Positions 48,202 through 57,249 of a stretch of DNA of 64,000 nt are shown piece by piece. The notes below the pieces were generated by a model that saw only the letters and a program-made list of their open reading frames with translations, was not told the DNA's origin and did no database searches. The stretch is taken from NCBI RefSeq assembly GCF_000766145.1, contig NZ_JNFB01000047.1:44494-108493 (forward strand), given 5' to 3'. The translations under genes were made by a program, and so were the position numbers. Numbering within the stretch: the stretch's first letter is position 1; the number at the start of each line of letters is the position of its first letter. Source of the DNA: Paenilisteria newyorkensis. Its GTDB lineage: Bacteria > Bacillota > Bacilli > Lactobacillales > Listeriaceae.

Positions 48202-48788
48202 TATTCTTTTTTATCTGTATCACTTTCTTCGTCAAGTTCGATTATCTCTTGCTCCGAGTCATCAGATTCAAGCTCAATTAATGTTTCCTCTTGTTCACGA
48301 GCAATATCCTCTAGTTCTTCACGCTGATCAATCTTCTCCTCACGCAAGTCCCAATCGAGTTGTTCCTCAAGTTCCTCACGTTCTTGACGCGCGCGCTCCA
48401 ACTGCTCTTGCTTAATAATAATATTTTTCCGCTCTTTAATCTCGTCTTTTTTGACGGAACGCAGTTGGTCACGAATTCGAATCGCCAGTGGCACACCCGT
48501 ATCGTAAGCTGCACGGTTAATCAAGTGAGAAGCAATCGGCGTGGTCAAATAGATAAACAGGATCGCAAGCAAAACCCGTGCGTTAAAGCCTTCCCCTGAA
48601 TGAAAAAAGTAACCAACCGTTGCAAAAAGCAGTAAACTGACGCCAAACGTATTGCTAATACCCGCTGCATGTGTTCGCGTATAGACATCGGGAAGGCGAA
48701 TGACACCAATCGCGGCCAAAATACTGAGCGAGGCACCGATTAGAATCATGATCGAAATAATAATCTCAATTATCACGTTCACGTTCAA
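48201..48788 (-). CDS. mrpG: MrpG/MnhG subunit with a long charged C-terminal extension
   Basis: MrpG is a small membrane subunit of the Mrp Na+/H+ antiporter. Residues 1-105 hold three membrane segments and the family pattern ASLSILAAIGVIRLPDVYTRTHA. The protein then runs on for about 85 residues of highly charged, probably coiled-coil sequence rich in E, K, R and D, ending DESDTDKKE. Usual MrpG proteins are about 110-130 residues. It overlaps mrpF by 23 bases and is the last gene of the operon. Confidence 0.92.
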   Translation of the reverse strand: MNVNVIIEIIISIMILIGASLSILAAIGVIRLPDVYTRTHAAGISNTFGVSLLLFATVGYFFHSGEGFNARVLLAILFIYLTTPIASHLINRAAYDTGVPLAIRIRDQLRSVKKDEIKERKNIIIKQEQLERARQEREELEEQLDWDLREEKIDQREELEDIAREQEETLIELESDDSEQEIIELDEESDTDKKE

Positions 48789-49056
48789 TCACCTTACCTT
48801 TCTCTACAAATTTAGCAAACGAAACAGTCCCGATAAAGGCTAGCAAGGCAATCAAGAGAATAACGTCCAAATACGCACTTGTATCGAGCAGCATCGAAAG
48901 CAGGGCGACAATCGCGACAAGGTTCATCCCAATCGAGTCAAGCGCCACCACTTTATCGGAGGTCGTTGGTCCTTTTAAAATCCGATATAGGTAAAGGAAA
49001 ATCGAGACAGAATACATAAACAGGGCAATGGCTAGGACTGTGTTTATAATAATCAA
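48766..49056 (-). CDS. mrpF: MrpF/MnhF subunit of Na+/H+ antiporter
   Basis: The 96-residue protein has three membrane segments and the family sequence LYRILKGPTTSDKVVALDSIGMNLVAIVALL. It overlaps mrpE by four bases and mrpG by 23. Confidence 0.94.
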   Translation of the reverse strand: MIIINTVLAIALFMYSVSIFLYLYRILKGPTTSDKVVALDSIGMNLVAIVALLSMLLDTSAYLDVILLIALLAFIGTVSFAKFVEKGKVIERERDN

Positions 49057-49529
49057 TGGAACACCTCCATAATCGCGCCTTCATAGGATTTACGAATGGT
49101 CGCAATTTCCTCTTCAATATTCGGAACGTGAAGCGAATGCACGTAAATTGCTTTATAGTCATCAGAAATATCGATAGAAAGCGTCCCCGGCGTCAGCGTA
49201 ATTAGAATCGCCAACATCGTCACTTCCCAGTCGGTTTCAAGCGTTGTTTCATATCGAAAAATCCCCGGACGAATGTTCATATCTTTTTTCAAAACAATAC
49301 GTGCCACCATCACGGTCGAAATAATGAGATCCTTAAAGAAGTTAAAAATCAATTTCACAAGCGCTAAAATTCGCCAAATGTAAAAGCGAGAGCCAAGGAA
49401 GCGGCGCATGAAGAACAGCAAGAATATCCCGATGATAAAACCAAGAATGAAAGTTCCCATCGTGAAAGCTGACTGCAGGAACATCCACAAACAGGCAAGA
49501 ATAATATTAATAATTAATTGAAACGCCAT
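49053..49529 (-). CDS. mrpE: MrpE/MnhE subunit of Na+/H+ antiporter
   Basis: The 158-residue subunit has two or three N-terminal membrane segments and a cytoplasmic part with the family motif LAILITLTPGTLSIDISDD and IYVHSLHVPN. GGGGGAG precedes the ATG at 49529 by about 10 bases; the longer frame would run into mrpD. Eight bases separate it from the mrpD stop. Confidence 0.94.
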   Translation of the reverse strand: MAFQLIINIILACLWMFLQSAFTMGTFILGFIIGIFLLFFMRRFLGSRFYIWRILALVKLIFNFFKDLIISTVMVARIVLKKDMNIRPGIFRYETTLETDWEVTMLAILITLTPGTLSIDISDDYKAIYVHSLHVPNIEEEIATIRKSYEGAIMEVFH

Positions 49530-49536
49530 TTTTGCA

Positions 49537-51024
49537 TCACTCCCCCAGTACCGCTTGAATATAAATCGATGGGTCAACTAATGGATCAACCGCTTTTTCA
49601 ATCAGCGGATACATACCTTCTGAAAAGATACCATAAGCGACAGAAATCGCGAGCAACATCAAGACGGGTACCATCATTTTTCGGTACGGAATATCTAATT
49701 TAAACGTGCCTTTTTTCTCGCCCCAGAACCCTTTGGAGAAAATCTTAATCATCGAAAGGAGGACGAACAGGCTAGAAAGAAGGACAACGACGCCACCAAC
49801 ATAATTCTGAACAGCAAAAGCGCCTTCCACTATTAGCAGTTTTCCAATAAAGCCGCTGAGTGGTGGAATACCAGCAAGACCAAGCGCCCCAATGAAGAAC
49901 GTCCAGCCGAGCGATGGTTTCACGCTCATGAGGCCACTGAATTTTTTGATGCTGGAAAAGCCGGTAATCGCAATGATAGTACCGATAACGAGAAACAGTG
50001 TCCCTTTAATCAGCATATCGTGAATCAGGTAGAAAATCGCGCCAGTCATAGCCTCGCGGGTCATGAGTGAGACACTGAATAGAATCACACCAACCGCGAT
50101 CAAAATATTGTAAATCATAATCGTCTTCATATCGTTGTAACTAATCGCGCCAATGACGCCGAGCACAATCGTAATGAGTGCTAGCGTAGACAATAACGGT
50201 AGCGCAAAACTCGTCTCGTTGTAGAAGAACAGCGTGTAAACCCGAATAATCGCGTACACCCCGACCTTCGTAAGCAAAGCGCCAAATAAAGCGAGAACTG
50301 GAATCGGTGGTGCGAAATAAGAACCGGGTAACCAGAAGTATAACGGGAAAATCCCAGCTTTCAGTCCAAATACGAACAAGAACAACACCGCAACAACCGT
50401 GATCATCCCTGTATTTCCGCCATGAATCTCAGAAATTTTTTGCGAAATGTCGGCCATGTTCAGCGTACCAATCATCGAGTAGAGAAGGGCAATCGCCATG
50501 ACCAGAAAGGCAGAACCAATCACATTAATCAGCAAATACTTGACCGTCGCTTTCAGTTGAACCTTTGTCCCGCCCAGAACGAGCAGCACATAAGACGCCA
50601 TCAACATCACTTCAAAGAACACGAACAAGTTAAAAATATCACCCGTCAGGAACGAGCCGTTAACACCAACGATCATAAATAAGACAGCCGGATAATACAG
50701 AAATCGTTCGCGCGGTTTTCCGATAGAGTAGAAAGAATAAATCAGCGTAGCGAGAAGCACTAGGCTCGTCGTTGTTACAAGCAGAATCGCTAGCATATCG
50801 CCAACAATCGAAATTCCGAACGGCGCTGGCCAATTTCCAAGTGTTACAACGAGAATCCCATGTTGATAGACGTAATACACGAGAAAAATATTAGCACCAA
50901 TCAGCACAGCGCTCGTAATGATAGCCAATACACGTTGCAGAATCACTTTTCGCGGTAGTAACATCAAGAAAATCGCGCCGAAAAACGGAATCAAGATGGG
51001 CATTAAAACAAGGTTAGTCATCAT
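49537..51024 (-). CDS. mrpD: MrpD/MnhD subunit of Na+/H+ antiporter
   Basis: MrpD is one of two large subunits related to the NuoL/M/N proton-channel subunits of complex I. It has about 14 membrane segments, a lysine-bearing helix in FVFGLKAGIFPLYFWLPGSY and FYLIHDMLIKGTLFLVIG, and GLAGIPPLSGFIGKLLI. AAGGGGG abuts an ATG at 51033 but lies 10 bases before the ATG at 51024, so the shorter 495-residue form is chosen. The start overlaps the end of mrpC. Confidence 0.93.
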   Translation of the reverse strand: MMTNLVLMPILIPFFGAIFLMLLPRKVILQRVLAIITSAVLIGANIFLVYYVYQHGILVVTLGNWPAPFGISIVGDMLAILLVTTTSLVLLATLIYSFYSIGKPRERFLYYPAVLFMIVGVNGSFLTGDIFNLFVFFEVMLMASYVLLVLGGTKVQLKATVKYLLINVIGSAFLVMAIALLYSMIGTLNMADISQKISEIHGGNTGMITVVAVLFLFVFGLKAGIFPLYFWLPGSYFAPPIPVLALFGALLTKVGVYAIIRVYTLFFYNETSFALPLLSTLALITIVLGVIGAISYNDMKTIMIYNILIAVGVILFSVSLMTREAMTGAIFYLIHDMLIKGTLFLVIGTIIAITGFSSIKKFSGLMSVKPSLGWTFFIGALGLAGIPPLSGFIGKLLIVEGAFAVQNYVGGVVVLLSSLFVLLSMIKIFSKGFWGEKKGTFKLDIPYRKMMVPVLMLLAISVAYGIFSEGMYPLIEKAVDPLVDPSIYIQAVLGE

Positions 51025-51361
51025 CAGATTCATGCCCCCTTGTCTTCGAAACGCTCTCGCTGTCTAGTTCCTGATAAGCCCGATAAGCAAGTACAAGGAA
51101 GAACGCCGTCACCCCAAAGCTAATAACAATCGCCGTCAAAATGAGCGCCTGAGGCAATGGATCGTTGTAAGCAGAAAGCCCCGGTGTATCAAGCAGGGGA
51201 GCCTTCCCTTTTTTCAAACCGCCCATTGTTAAGATAAGCAGGTTAACCCCGTGGCTCAGAATCGCCGTTCCGAGAATAATACGCAACAAACTTTTTGAAA
51301 GAATGAGGTAAGTGGCTGCCATAAACATGAGCCCAATTAAAATCGACATCAACAGTTCCAT
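51014..51361 (-). CDS. mrpC: MrpC/MnhC subunit of Na+/H+ antiporter
   Basis: This 115-residue NuoK-like subunit has three membrane segments with RIILGTAILSHGVNLLILTMGG and DPLPQALILTAIVISFGVTAFFL. Its start directly follows the mrpB stop. Confidence 0.95.
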   Translation of the reverse strand: MELLMSILIGLMFMAATYLILSKSLLRIILGTAILSHGVNLLILTMGGLKKGKAPLLDTPGLSAYNDPLPQALILTAIVISFGVTAFFLVLAYRAYQELDSESVSKTRGHESDDD

Positions 51362-51784
51362 CTAGTCACTCTCCCCAATCGTCTGAATTATCGTAAGCGT
51401 CACACCAACAACGACCAGATAAACACCTAAGTCAAAAATCGTCGCCGTGTGAAGCGATGTGTCCCCAATTATCGGCAAATCCACATGACCGAATTTATGC
51501 GTCAAAAAAGGATCACCAGCTAAAATACCAATCATGCCAGTGCCGACCGCAAACAATAAGCCGACACCTGTCATCATAATCGGATTAATATTTAACATAC
51601 TTCTCACGGTCTGCGAGTCATACGCAATCAAGGTAAGCGTCACCGCACCGGCCGAAATCAAGCCAGCAACGAAGCCACCACCAGGATTGTAATGCCCAGC
51701 TAAAAACAGATGAAGCGAGAACAGGAAAATAATAAACACAACAACCTTGGTCACATTACGCAGCAATACGTCATTTGTTTTCAT
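51362..51784 (-). CDS. mrpB: MrpB/MnhB subunit of Na+/H+ antiporter
   Basis: The 140-residue subunit has four membrane segments and the family sequence FLAGHYNPGGGFVAGLISAGA. It overlaps mrpA by 14 bases. Confidence 0.95.
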   Translation of the reverse strand: MKTNDVLLRNVTKVVVFIIFLFSLHLFLAGHYNPGGGFVAGLISAGAVTLTLIAYDSQTVRSMLNINPIMMTGVGLLFAVGTGMIGILAGDPFLTHKFGHVDLPIIGDTSLHTATIFDLGVYLVVVGVTLTIIQTIGESD

Positions 51785-54179
51785 TTTTTTCCCTCCTAGC
51801 TAACCGTAATTTTATCATTCCAAAAATACCAATGGATGCAATCGCGAGCACAGCCGTTTCAAAAAGCGTATCAAAGCCACGGAAATCGACGAGGATCACG
51901 TTGACAATATTTTTCCCAGCTGCTTTCGTGTACGTGTTGTCAATATAATACTGCGAAATCGAATCGTAAAACGTCGTATCGTAGGCCGAAAGCGAAATCA
52001 AGAAAACGACGAGCCCGACACCGACACTAATAAACGTCTTCACAGAAAGCCATCGCGGTTTCTCCTCAATATTACTGAACTGCGGCAAGTGATAGAAAAC
52101 CAGCAAATAAAGCACAACCGAAATCGTCTCAATCACGAGCTGCGTCAACGCAAGATCGGGCGCCCGAGCGACAATGAAGAAAATACTAATCGTATAACCC
52201 ATCGCACCGAGCAAAATAATCGAGGTAATGCGCGACTTCGAAAATACGATACCAACAAGCGTCACCATCACGACAAGCACCAGAACATAGTCCATCATCG
52301 TCACACGCGAGATCGCCGAAAGATCGAAATTAAGCGCATCCGTCGCAAAAATCGTACCGAGCATCAAAATAATGAAAGCCGTCAACATGTAGTTCAAATA
52401 CGTCCGCAACCAGCCAGTCATCACCCACAAAGTAAAGCGATACGAGCCTTGCTCCATATAATACATGCCATTATCATACGCCTTGCCCCAACGGAAAAAC
52501 GCCGGAACTTTCTCCGAGATAAAAGGTCGCCACCAATTCGCGGTTTTATATAGGAGAATCCCTAAAATAATAACCCCAGCTGTCATCAATAACGCCATCG
52601 TGAAGCCATGCCAGAAACTAATATGAATCGAATAATCCGTCCCATAAAGCGAAGGCATAATTGATTTCACCGCAGGCTCAAGAAGCGGTTTTGCAATCAA
52701 ATTCGGGAATAAGCCAGTAATGACGACAAGCGCTGACAGAATAATTGGCGGTAACAATAAGCCAATCGGAGCCTCGTGCGGTTTTTTCGGTAACAAATGC
52801 GGTTTTAATTTGCCACCAAAAGTTTTGAAGAAAATAATCATGCTATAAACAAACGTAAAAATACTTCCAATCCAAGCAATGACCGGCAAAACTACGCCCC
52901 ATGTCTCAGCATGAAACAGGTTCAGCGAGGTCACATCGACCATACTCTGGAAAAACATCTCCTTGCTCAAAAAACCATTGAACGGAGGTAAGCCCGCCAT
53001 CGCAAACGTTCCGATGAAAGCAATCGTCGCCGTAATCGGCATAATCTGCATCAAACCACCAAGACGCTTAATATCCCGTGTCCCAGTCTCGTGATCGACA
53101 ATCCCGACCATCATGAACAAACTACCTTTAAACGTGGCGTGGTTAAACAGATGGAACACGGCAGCCACAATCGCGCCAATATAAATGTTATCATGCCAAG
53201 AATCAAAATGAAGCGCAGCAGCCCCGACACCAAGTAGCGTCATAATCAAGCCGAGCTGACTAATCGTAGAATAGGCTAAGATCGCCTTCAAATCTGTTTT
53301 CTTCGTCGCCGAAATCGAACCCCAGAACAGCGTTACAATCCCGACCAACGAAATCGTCCAAAACCAAGCCCCCGACACCGCAAAAAGAGGTGTAAAACGA
53401 GCAACCAGATAAATACCAGCCTTGACCATCGTCGCCGAATGCAAATACGCACTAACCGGCGTCGGCGCTTCCATCGCGTCAGGCAACCAAATATGAAACG
53501 GAACCTGCGCCGATTTTGTGAACGCCCCCAGCAAAATAAAAATCATCGCTGGAATAAAGAGTGAGCTACTTTGAACAAGCGCGGCCTCCGAAATAATTTC
53601 GCGTAATGAGAACGAACCAGTAATAAGGTGAAGTAATAAAATCCCACCGAGAAGCATTAAGCCTCCAAATACGGTGATAAGTAATGATTTTCGCGCGCCA
53701 TAACGCGATCTTTCCCGATGATACCAATATCCAATCAATAGGAATGAACTAATCGACGTCATTTCCCAGAATAAATAGAGGACAACTAGGTTATCACTTA
53801 GCACAACTCCGAGCATTGCTGTCATGAAAATAAACAAAAATGCATAAAAATTGTTTAAACGCTCCTTCTTTTTACCTAAGTAGAAAATAGAGTAAAACGT
53901 GACGAGCGATCCAATCCCTGTAATAAGCAAAGCGAATAATAAGCTGAGCCCATCTACAACGACAGTGAAATTAATACCGAGTGATGGAATCCAAGGCATC
54001 GTCTGTGTGACAACCCCGTCCATTGTTTGCGGAATAAACGTCAAAAAGTAGATAAATAAGATGACAGGAATCGGCAAAACAATCCATCCAGTATGCAGTT
54101 GTTTAGTCCATCGATAAAAAATGGGAATAAGCATGGCCATGAGAAATGGCAAGAAAATGGCGAGGTGTAGAAATGACAA
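51771..54179 (-). CDS. mrpA: MrpA/MnhA subunit of Na+/H+ antiporter
   Basis: MrpA is the largest subunit, combining a NuoL-like channel (LYLFWEMTSISSFLLIGYWYH, AYLHSATMVKAGIYLVARFTP, LFNHATFKGSLFMMVGIVDHETGTRD, MAGLPPFNGFLSKEMFF) with NuoJ-like and MrpB-like C-terminal parts. It helps the cell keep sodium and pH balance. The frame opens at an ATG at 54215, but AAGGAGGG falls inside that stretch, eight bases before a TTG at 54179, so the protein should be 802 residues starting MSFLHLAIFLPF. It is the first gene of mrpABCDEFG. Confidence 0.93.
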   Translation of the reverse strand: MSFLHLAIFLPFLMAMLIPIFYRWTKQLHTGWIVLPIPVILFIYFLTFIPQTMDGVVTQTMPWIPSLGINFTVVVDGLSLLFALLITGIGSLVTFYSIFYLGKKKERLNNFYAFLFIFMTAMLGVVLSDNLVVLYLFWEMTSISSFLLIGYWYHRERSRYGARKSLLITVFGGLMLLGGILLLHLITGSFSLREIISEAALVQSSSLFIPAMIFILLGAFTKSAQVPFHIWLPDAMEAPTPVSAYLHSATMVKAGIYLVARFTPLFAVSGAWFWTISLVGIVTLFWGSISATKKTDLKAILAYSTISQLGLIMTLLGVGAAALHFDSWHDNIYIGAIVAAVFHLFNHATFKGSLFMMVGIVDHETGTRDIKRLGGLMQIMPITATIAFIGTFAMAGLPPFNGFLSKEMFFQSMVDVTSLNLFHAETWGVVLPVIAWIGSIFTFVYSMIIFFKTFGGKLKPHLLPKKPHEAPIGLLLPPIILSALVVITGLFPNLIAKPLLEPAVKSIMPSLYGTDYSIHISFWHGFTMALLMTAGVIILGILLYKTANWWRPFISEKVPAFFRWGKAYDNGMYYMEQGSYRFTLWVMTGWLRTYLNYMLTAFIILMLGTIFATDALNFDLSAISRVTMMDYVLVLVVMVTLVGIVFSKSRITSIILLGAMGYTISIFFIVARAPDLALTQLVIETISVVLYLLVFYHLPQFSNIEEKPRWLSVKTFISVGVGLVVFLISLSAYDTTFYDSISQYYIDNTYTKAAGKNIVNVILVDFRGFDTLFETAVLAIASIGIFGMIKLRLARREKNENK

Positions 54180-54501
54180 AAGTTCTCCCTCCTTGGTGAA
54201 AATAAGATATAACATGACGAAACATCACAATTTATTTATGAAAGCATAGAAGCTTCAACTGAAAAACCCGAAGATAAAGAATAGGCTGTGATTCTGTGCT
54301 CGTGGGTATGTCTTGAAAATAAGACATGGAACACGCGTTGTTTGTCACATTTTTTATTATAGCATACTTAATTACATGAAAAAAAGGGTAGAATCTTGAG
54401 CTACGTGTGAAAAGAGTAATATTTTTCGAATTCTATAAATATGTAGAAAGATGAAAAATAAAAAAATCGTTGCCCTAGAAAAAAGAACAACGATTAAGCA
54501 A
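54180..54501 (-). promoter_or_regulatory. Upstream region of the mrp operon
   Basis: On the minus strand a perfect TATAAT lies at 54356-54361 with only a T-rich -35 region. Between it and mrpA, ATGTCTT-N6-AAGACAT (about 54308-54327) is a 7-bp inverted repeat that could be an operator or a leader hairpin. Nothing else is visible in this stretch. Confidence 0.4.
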
Positions 54502-55719
54502 TTAGTCCACGTTTACATGGCGTTTTCGATCGGATCTCAAGCTAAACCAAAGAAGCACAAACGCGACGACAAACATAAAACTCGTAAAGACAAAAACATT
54601 ACTCATCCCTACAAAACCAGCCATCGTCCCACCAAGAATCGGCCCAATCACATTCCCAAGAAAACGAGCACTTTGATTATAGCCAAGCATCTCGCCCTGC
54701 ATCTGACCCGGAGCAGACAGCCGAATATAAGCCGTTACACAAGGCACCATCCCGCCAATCGCAATACCAAACAAGAACCGGAAGAAAATAAACAGCCACA
54801 AATTCGGAACAAAAGCCTGCGGTAAAACAAACAAAGCCGCCATAATCAGCAAGATATTCAAAATTTTCTCGTACCCATACCTATCCCCAAGTTCTCCCCA
54901 TTTTCGCGTCATCACTAAATTCCCAAAACCAGCCGCCGAAAAAGCAAGCCCAGACAACAACGCCACATTATCCGTATGCGTCAACTCCCCAACATAAAGC
55001 GCGAGTAGAGGTTGCACACTGAAATTCGCGACCTGAATCAACAACGAAATAATCATCACCATCATCAAAACGCGTAATTGGAAAATATGCTTCAACACTT
55101 CCCGACGTGAATAGGTCACTTTTTTCACACCCTCTAAATCCGGTCGAATCTCCTTCAAGCCAAACGTCACAAGCAAAGCCGCAACGAAAATCGCGATTCC
55201 CGTAATAATAAACGTACTCGAAAACCCGAAGAAGTCTGCCAAAGCCCCACCAAGTAGCGGACCAAACAACATCCCAGTCACACCGCCTAATTGCAAAGTC
55301 CCCAGCACTTTTCCAGCCTCATTCCGGTCCGTCTGTCTCGCAATAAAAGCATTAGAAATCCCGATAAATCCAGTCACGACCCCCATAAATATACGCAAAA
55401 TCATCATATATGTGACGGAATGAGCATAACCCATAAGGAAAATACTCACACTCATCCCGAAAGCCGTAAACATCAAAATTTTCTTAAACCCATACTTATC
55501 CCCAATCCGTCCCCAAATCGGTGAAAAAATAAAAGCGACTAAAAAAGTCACCCCAAAAATATACCCAGCCCAGCGTTGCACATAGGCCTCACTATAATCA
55601 CCAAACGTTTCAATATACAACGATAAAAACGGCATAATCATCGTCGTACTGGCAGAAATCAACAAATTCGCCACCATTAAAATGTACAAATTCCGTTTTT
55701 TAATCGACATAAAAACCAT
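54502..55719 (-). CDS. MFS multidrug-type exporter
   Basis: The 405-residue protein has 12 membrane segments and the MFS motif A variants GRIGDKYGFKKIL after segment 2 and GELGDRYGYEKIL in the second half, plus the antiporter motif C region GGVTGMLFGPLLGGAL. The latter marks 12-segment drug:proton antiporters of the MdtG/TetA type. Its substrates are unknown. The start at 55719 follows AAGGA; a second ATG three codons later is possible. Confidence 0.88.
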   Translation of the reverse strand: MVFMSIKKRNLYILMVANLLISASTTMIMPFLSLYIETFGDYSEAYVQRWAGYIFGVTFLVAFIFSPIWGRIGDKYGFKKILMFTAFGMSVSIFLMGYAHSVTYMMILRIFMGVVTGFIGISNAFIARQTDRNEAGKVLGTLQLGGVTGMLFGPLLGGALADFFGFSSTFIITGIAIFVAALLVTFGLKEIRPDLEGVKKVTYSRREVLKHIFQLRVLMMVMIISLLIQVANFSVQPLLALYVGELTHTDNVALLSGLAFSAAGFGNLVMTRKWGELGDRYGYEKILNILLIMAALFVLPQAFVPNLWLFIFFRFLFGIAIGGMVPCVTAYIRLSAPGQMQGEMLGYNQSARFLGNVIGPILGGTMAGFVGMSNVFVFTSFMFVVAFVLLWFSLRSDRKRHVNVD

Positions 55720-55812
55720 CTCTATTCCTTATTAGTTTCCAAATCACTAATTCCATTATAGAATAAAGAAGGACAGAAACAAAAATAAACGCTCTAAGGA
55801 AGAGGAGGCACC

Positions 55813-55908
55813 ATGGTCAAAAAAATTGTTATTTGGGGCGCAGCTAGTTTATTATGTATATATGTACTCGCTGTATTTGTGAACTTACTCATAATCTGGT
55901 TCAAATAA
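55813..55908 (+). CDS. 31-residue single-pass membrane peptide
   Basis: The frame encodes 31 residues, MVKKIVIWGAASLLCIYVLA and so on, ending in NLLIIWFK: one membrane helix flanked by basic residues. GAGGAGG five bases before the ATG is an almost ideal ribosome site, which is strong support for such a short gene. It lies 37 bases upstream of ppiB in the same direction and is probably co-transcribed. Function is unknown. Confidence 0.7.
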   Translation: MVKKIVIWGAASLLCIYVLAVFVNLLIIWFK

Positions 55909-55945
55909 GAGCAGTCAACTAAAACAAAAAGAGGAGATTTAAAAA

Positions 55946-56533
55946 ATGACATATTATCCACAATTAACAAAAGAAGTAGCAGCAAACGAAAAACTGGTAG
56001 CGATGGAAACAAATCGTGGAACAATCAAAATCAAACTGTTCCCAGAAATCGCACCAAAAGCAGTAGAAAACTTCTTAACACACGCAGAAAACGGCTACTA
56101 CGAAGGCATCATTTTCCACCGCGTTATCGCTGACTTCATGATTCAAGGAGGCGATCCAGAAGGCGCAGGCTACGGTGGCGAAAGCATCTGGGGAGCACCA
56201 TTTGAAGACGAATTCTCACCAAACGCATTCAACATGCGCGGCGCCCTATCCATGGCAAACGCAGGCCCAGGAACAAACGGCAGCCAATTCTTCATCGTAA
56301 CAAATAAAAACCTACACCCACAAATGGCGAAACAAATGGAATCAGCAGGATTTCCAGCCGAAGTAATCGAAGCCTATAAAGCCGGCGGAACACCACACCT
56401 AGACGGCCGCCACACAGTATTCGGCCAAGTAGTAGAAGGCATGGACGTAGTAGACGAAATCCAATCCGTAAGCGTAGGCGCCCAAGACAAACCAGTCCAC
56501 GACGTAACCATCGACAAAATCACTATCCTGTAA
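55946..56533 (+). CDS. ppiB: Cyclophilin-type peptidyl-prolyl isomerase
   Basis: This cytoplasmic proline isomerase has 195 residues, with the active-site signature [19 protein letters not shown], the [15 protein letters not shown] segment and [15 protein letters not shown]. It lacks a signal peptide. AGAGGAG precedes the ATG. Its codon choice leans strongly to A-ending forms, as expected for an abundant protein. Confidence 0.95.
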   Translation: MTYYPQLTKEVAANEKLVAMETNRGTIKIKLFPEIAPKAVENFLTHAENGYYEGIIFHRVIADFMIQGGDPEGAGYGGESIWGAPFEDEFSPNAFNMRGALSMANAGPGTNGSQFFIVTNKNLHPQMAKQMESAGFPAEVIEAYKAGGTPHLDGRHTVFGQVVEGMDVVDEIQSVSVGAQDKPVHDVTIDKITIL

Positions 56534-56611
56534 ATCGGCGGGAACCGCTCGATTGAGAGATGCGGTCTTATCGAATTCGGCATTGCTAAAAATTTAGATA
56601 AGCCACAAAAC

Positions 56612-56737
56612 CCACGCGCGCCGAGAAATGCTTAGCTCCTAGGCAAAAGCGAGCACCGAAGCGGAGTGTACGATTTGTACATGAGCATCGGAGCAGAGCT
56701 TTTAACGACGGAAATGAGCGTTTCTCGGCGCGCGTGG
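56612..56737. repeat. Large palindromic element
   Basis: CCACGCGCGCCGAGAAA (56612-56628) and its perfect complement (56721-56737) enclose about 92 bases that hold further pairs: AGCTC with GAGCT, and TGTAC with GTACA around GATTT. The high GC content differs from both neighbours. It lies between ppiB and a PTS gene and codes for nothing. It looks like a dispersed intergenic element or a structured RNA; a search for other copies would tell. Confidence 0.65.
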
Positions 56738-56825
56738 AGCTCAACCTTGTGTAAACGCTGTATTATGAGTATAATGAGTATATAGCAAAAGTAAGCCACC
56801 CTAAAATCGAAAGGAAAGATTTTTG

Positions 56826-57134
56826 ATGAAAAATATCGTATTAGTATGTGCGGCAGGAATGTCTACAAGTTTATTAGTAACAAAAATGCAAAAAGCAGCA
56901 GAAGCAAAAGGATTAGAAGCGACAATTGCTGCGTATTCTATCTCTGAAATCAATGGACTTATTGATACAGCTGATGTTGTATTGCTTGGCCCACAAGTTC
57001 GTTACCAAAAATCAACGGTCGATAAATTGGCTGAACCAAAAGGTGTTCCAGTTGATGTTATCGACATGACAGCTTACGGTACAATGAATGGTGAAAAAGT
57101 TTTAGATCACGCTTTGAAATTAATGGGCGAATAA
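56826..57134 (+). CDS. PTS EIIB component, lactose/cellobiose family
   Basis: The 102-residue protein is a free-standing EIIB domain. The phosphocysteine is C8 in VLVCAAGMSTSLLV, the P-loop of the family, and VVLLGPQVRYQ follows near 57. EIIA and EIIC partners are not adjacent, so it must work with subunits encoded elsewhere or be regulatory. AAAGGAAAG precedes the ATG. Confidence 0.92.
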   Translation: MKNIVLVCAAGMSTSLLVTKMQKAAEAKGLEATIAAYSISEINGLIDTADVVLLGPQVRYQKSTVDKLAEPKGVPVDVIDMTAYGTMNGEKVLDHALKLMGE

Positions 57135-57148
57135 TAAATAAACGAACC

Positions 57149-57198
57149 AAAGCTGGAGTTATTAGTTGGCAATCGCCGCTTCTAACTCCAGCTTTTTT
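57149..57198 (+). terminator. Terminator of the EIIB gene
   Basis: AAAGCTGGAGTTA pairs with TAACTCCAGCTTT, and TTTTTG follows. Confidence 0.85.
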
Positions 57199-57249
57199 GT
57201 GAGCCTAAAAAAGCGACACACCTCATACGCAAGGCATACCGCTTACCTA

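Noticed and set aside
52089..52553. 154-codon plus-strand frame in mrpA
   Set aside because: A shadow of a membrane protein gene, seen as arginine- and histidine-rich sequence without a start site.
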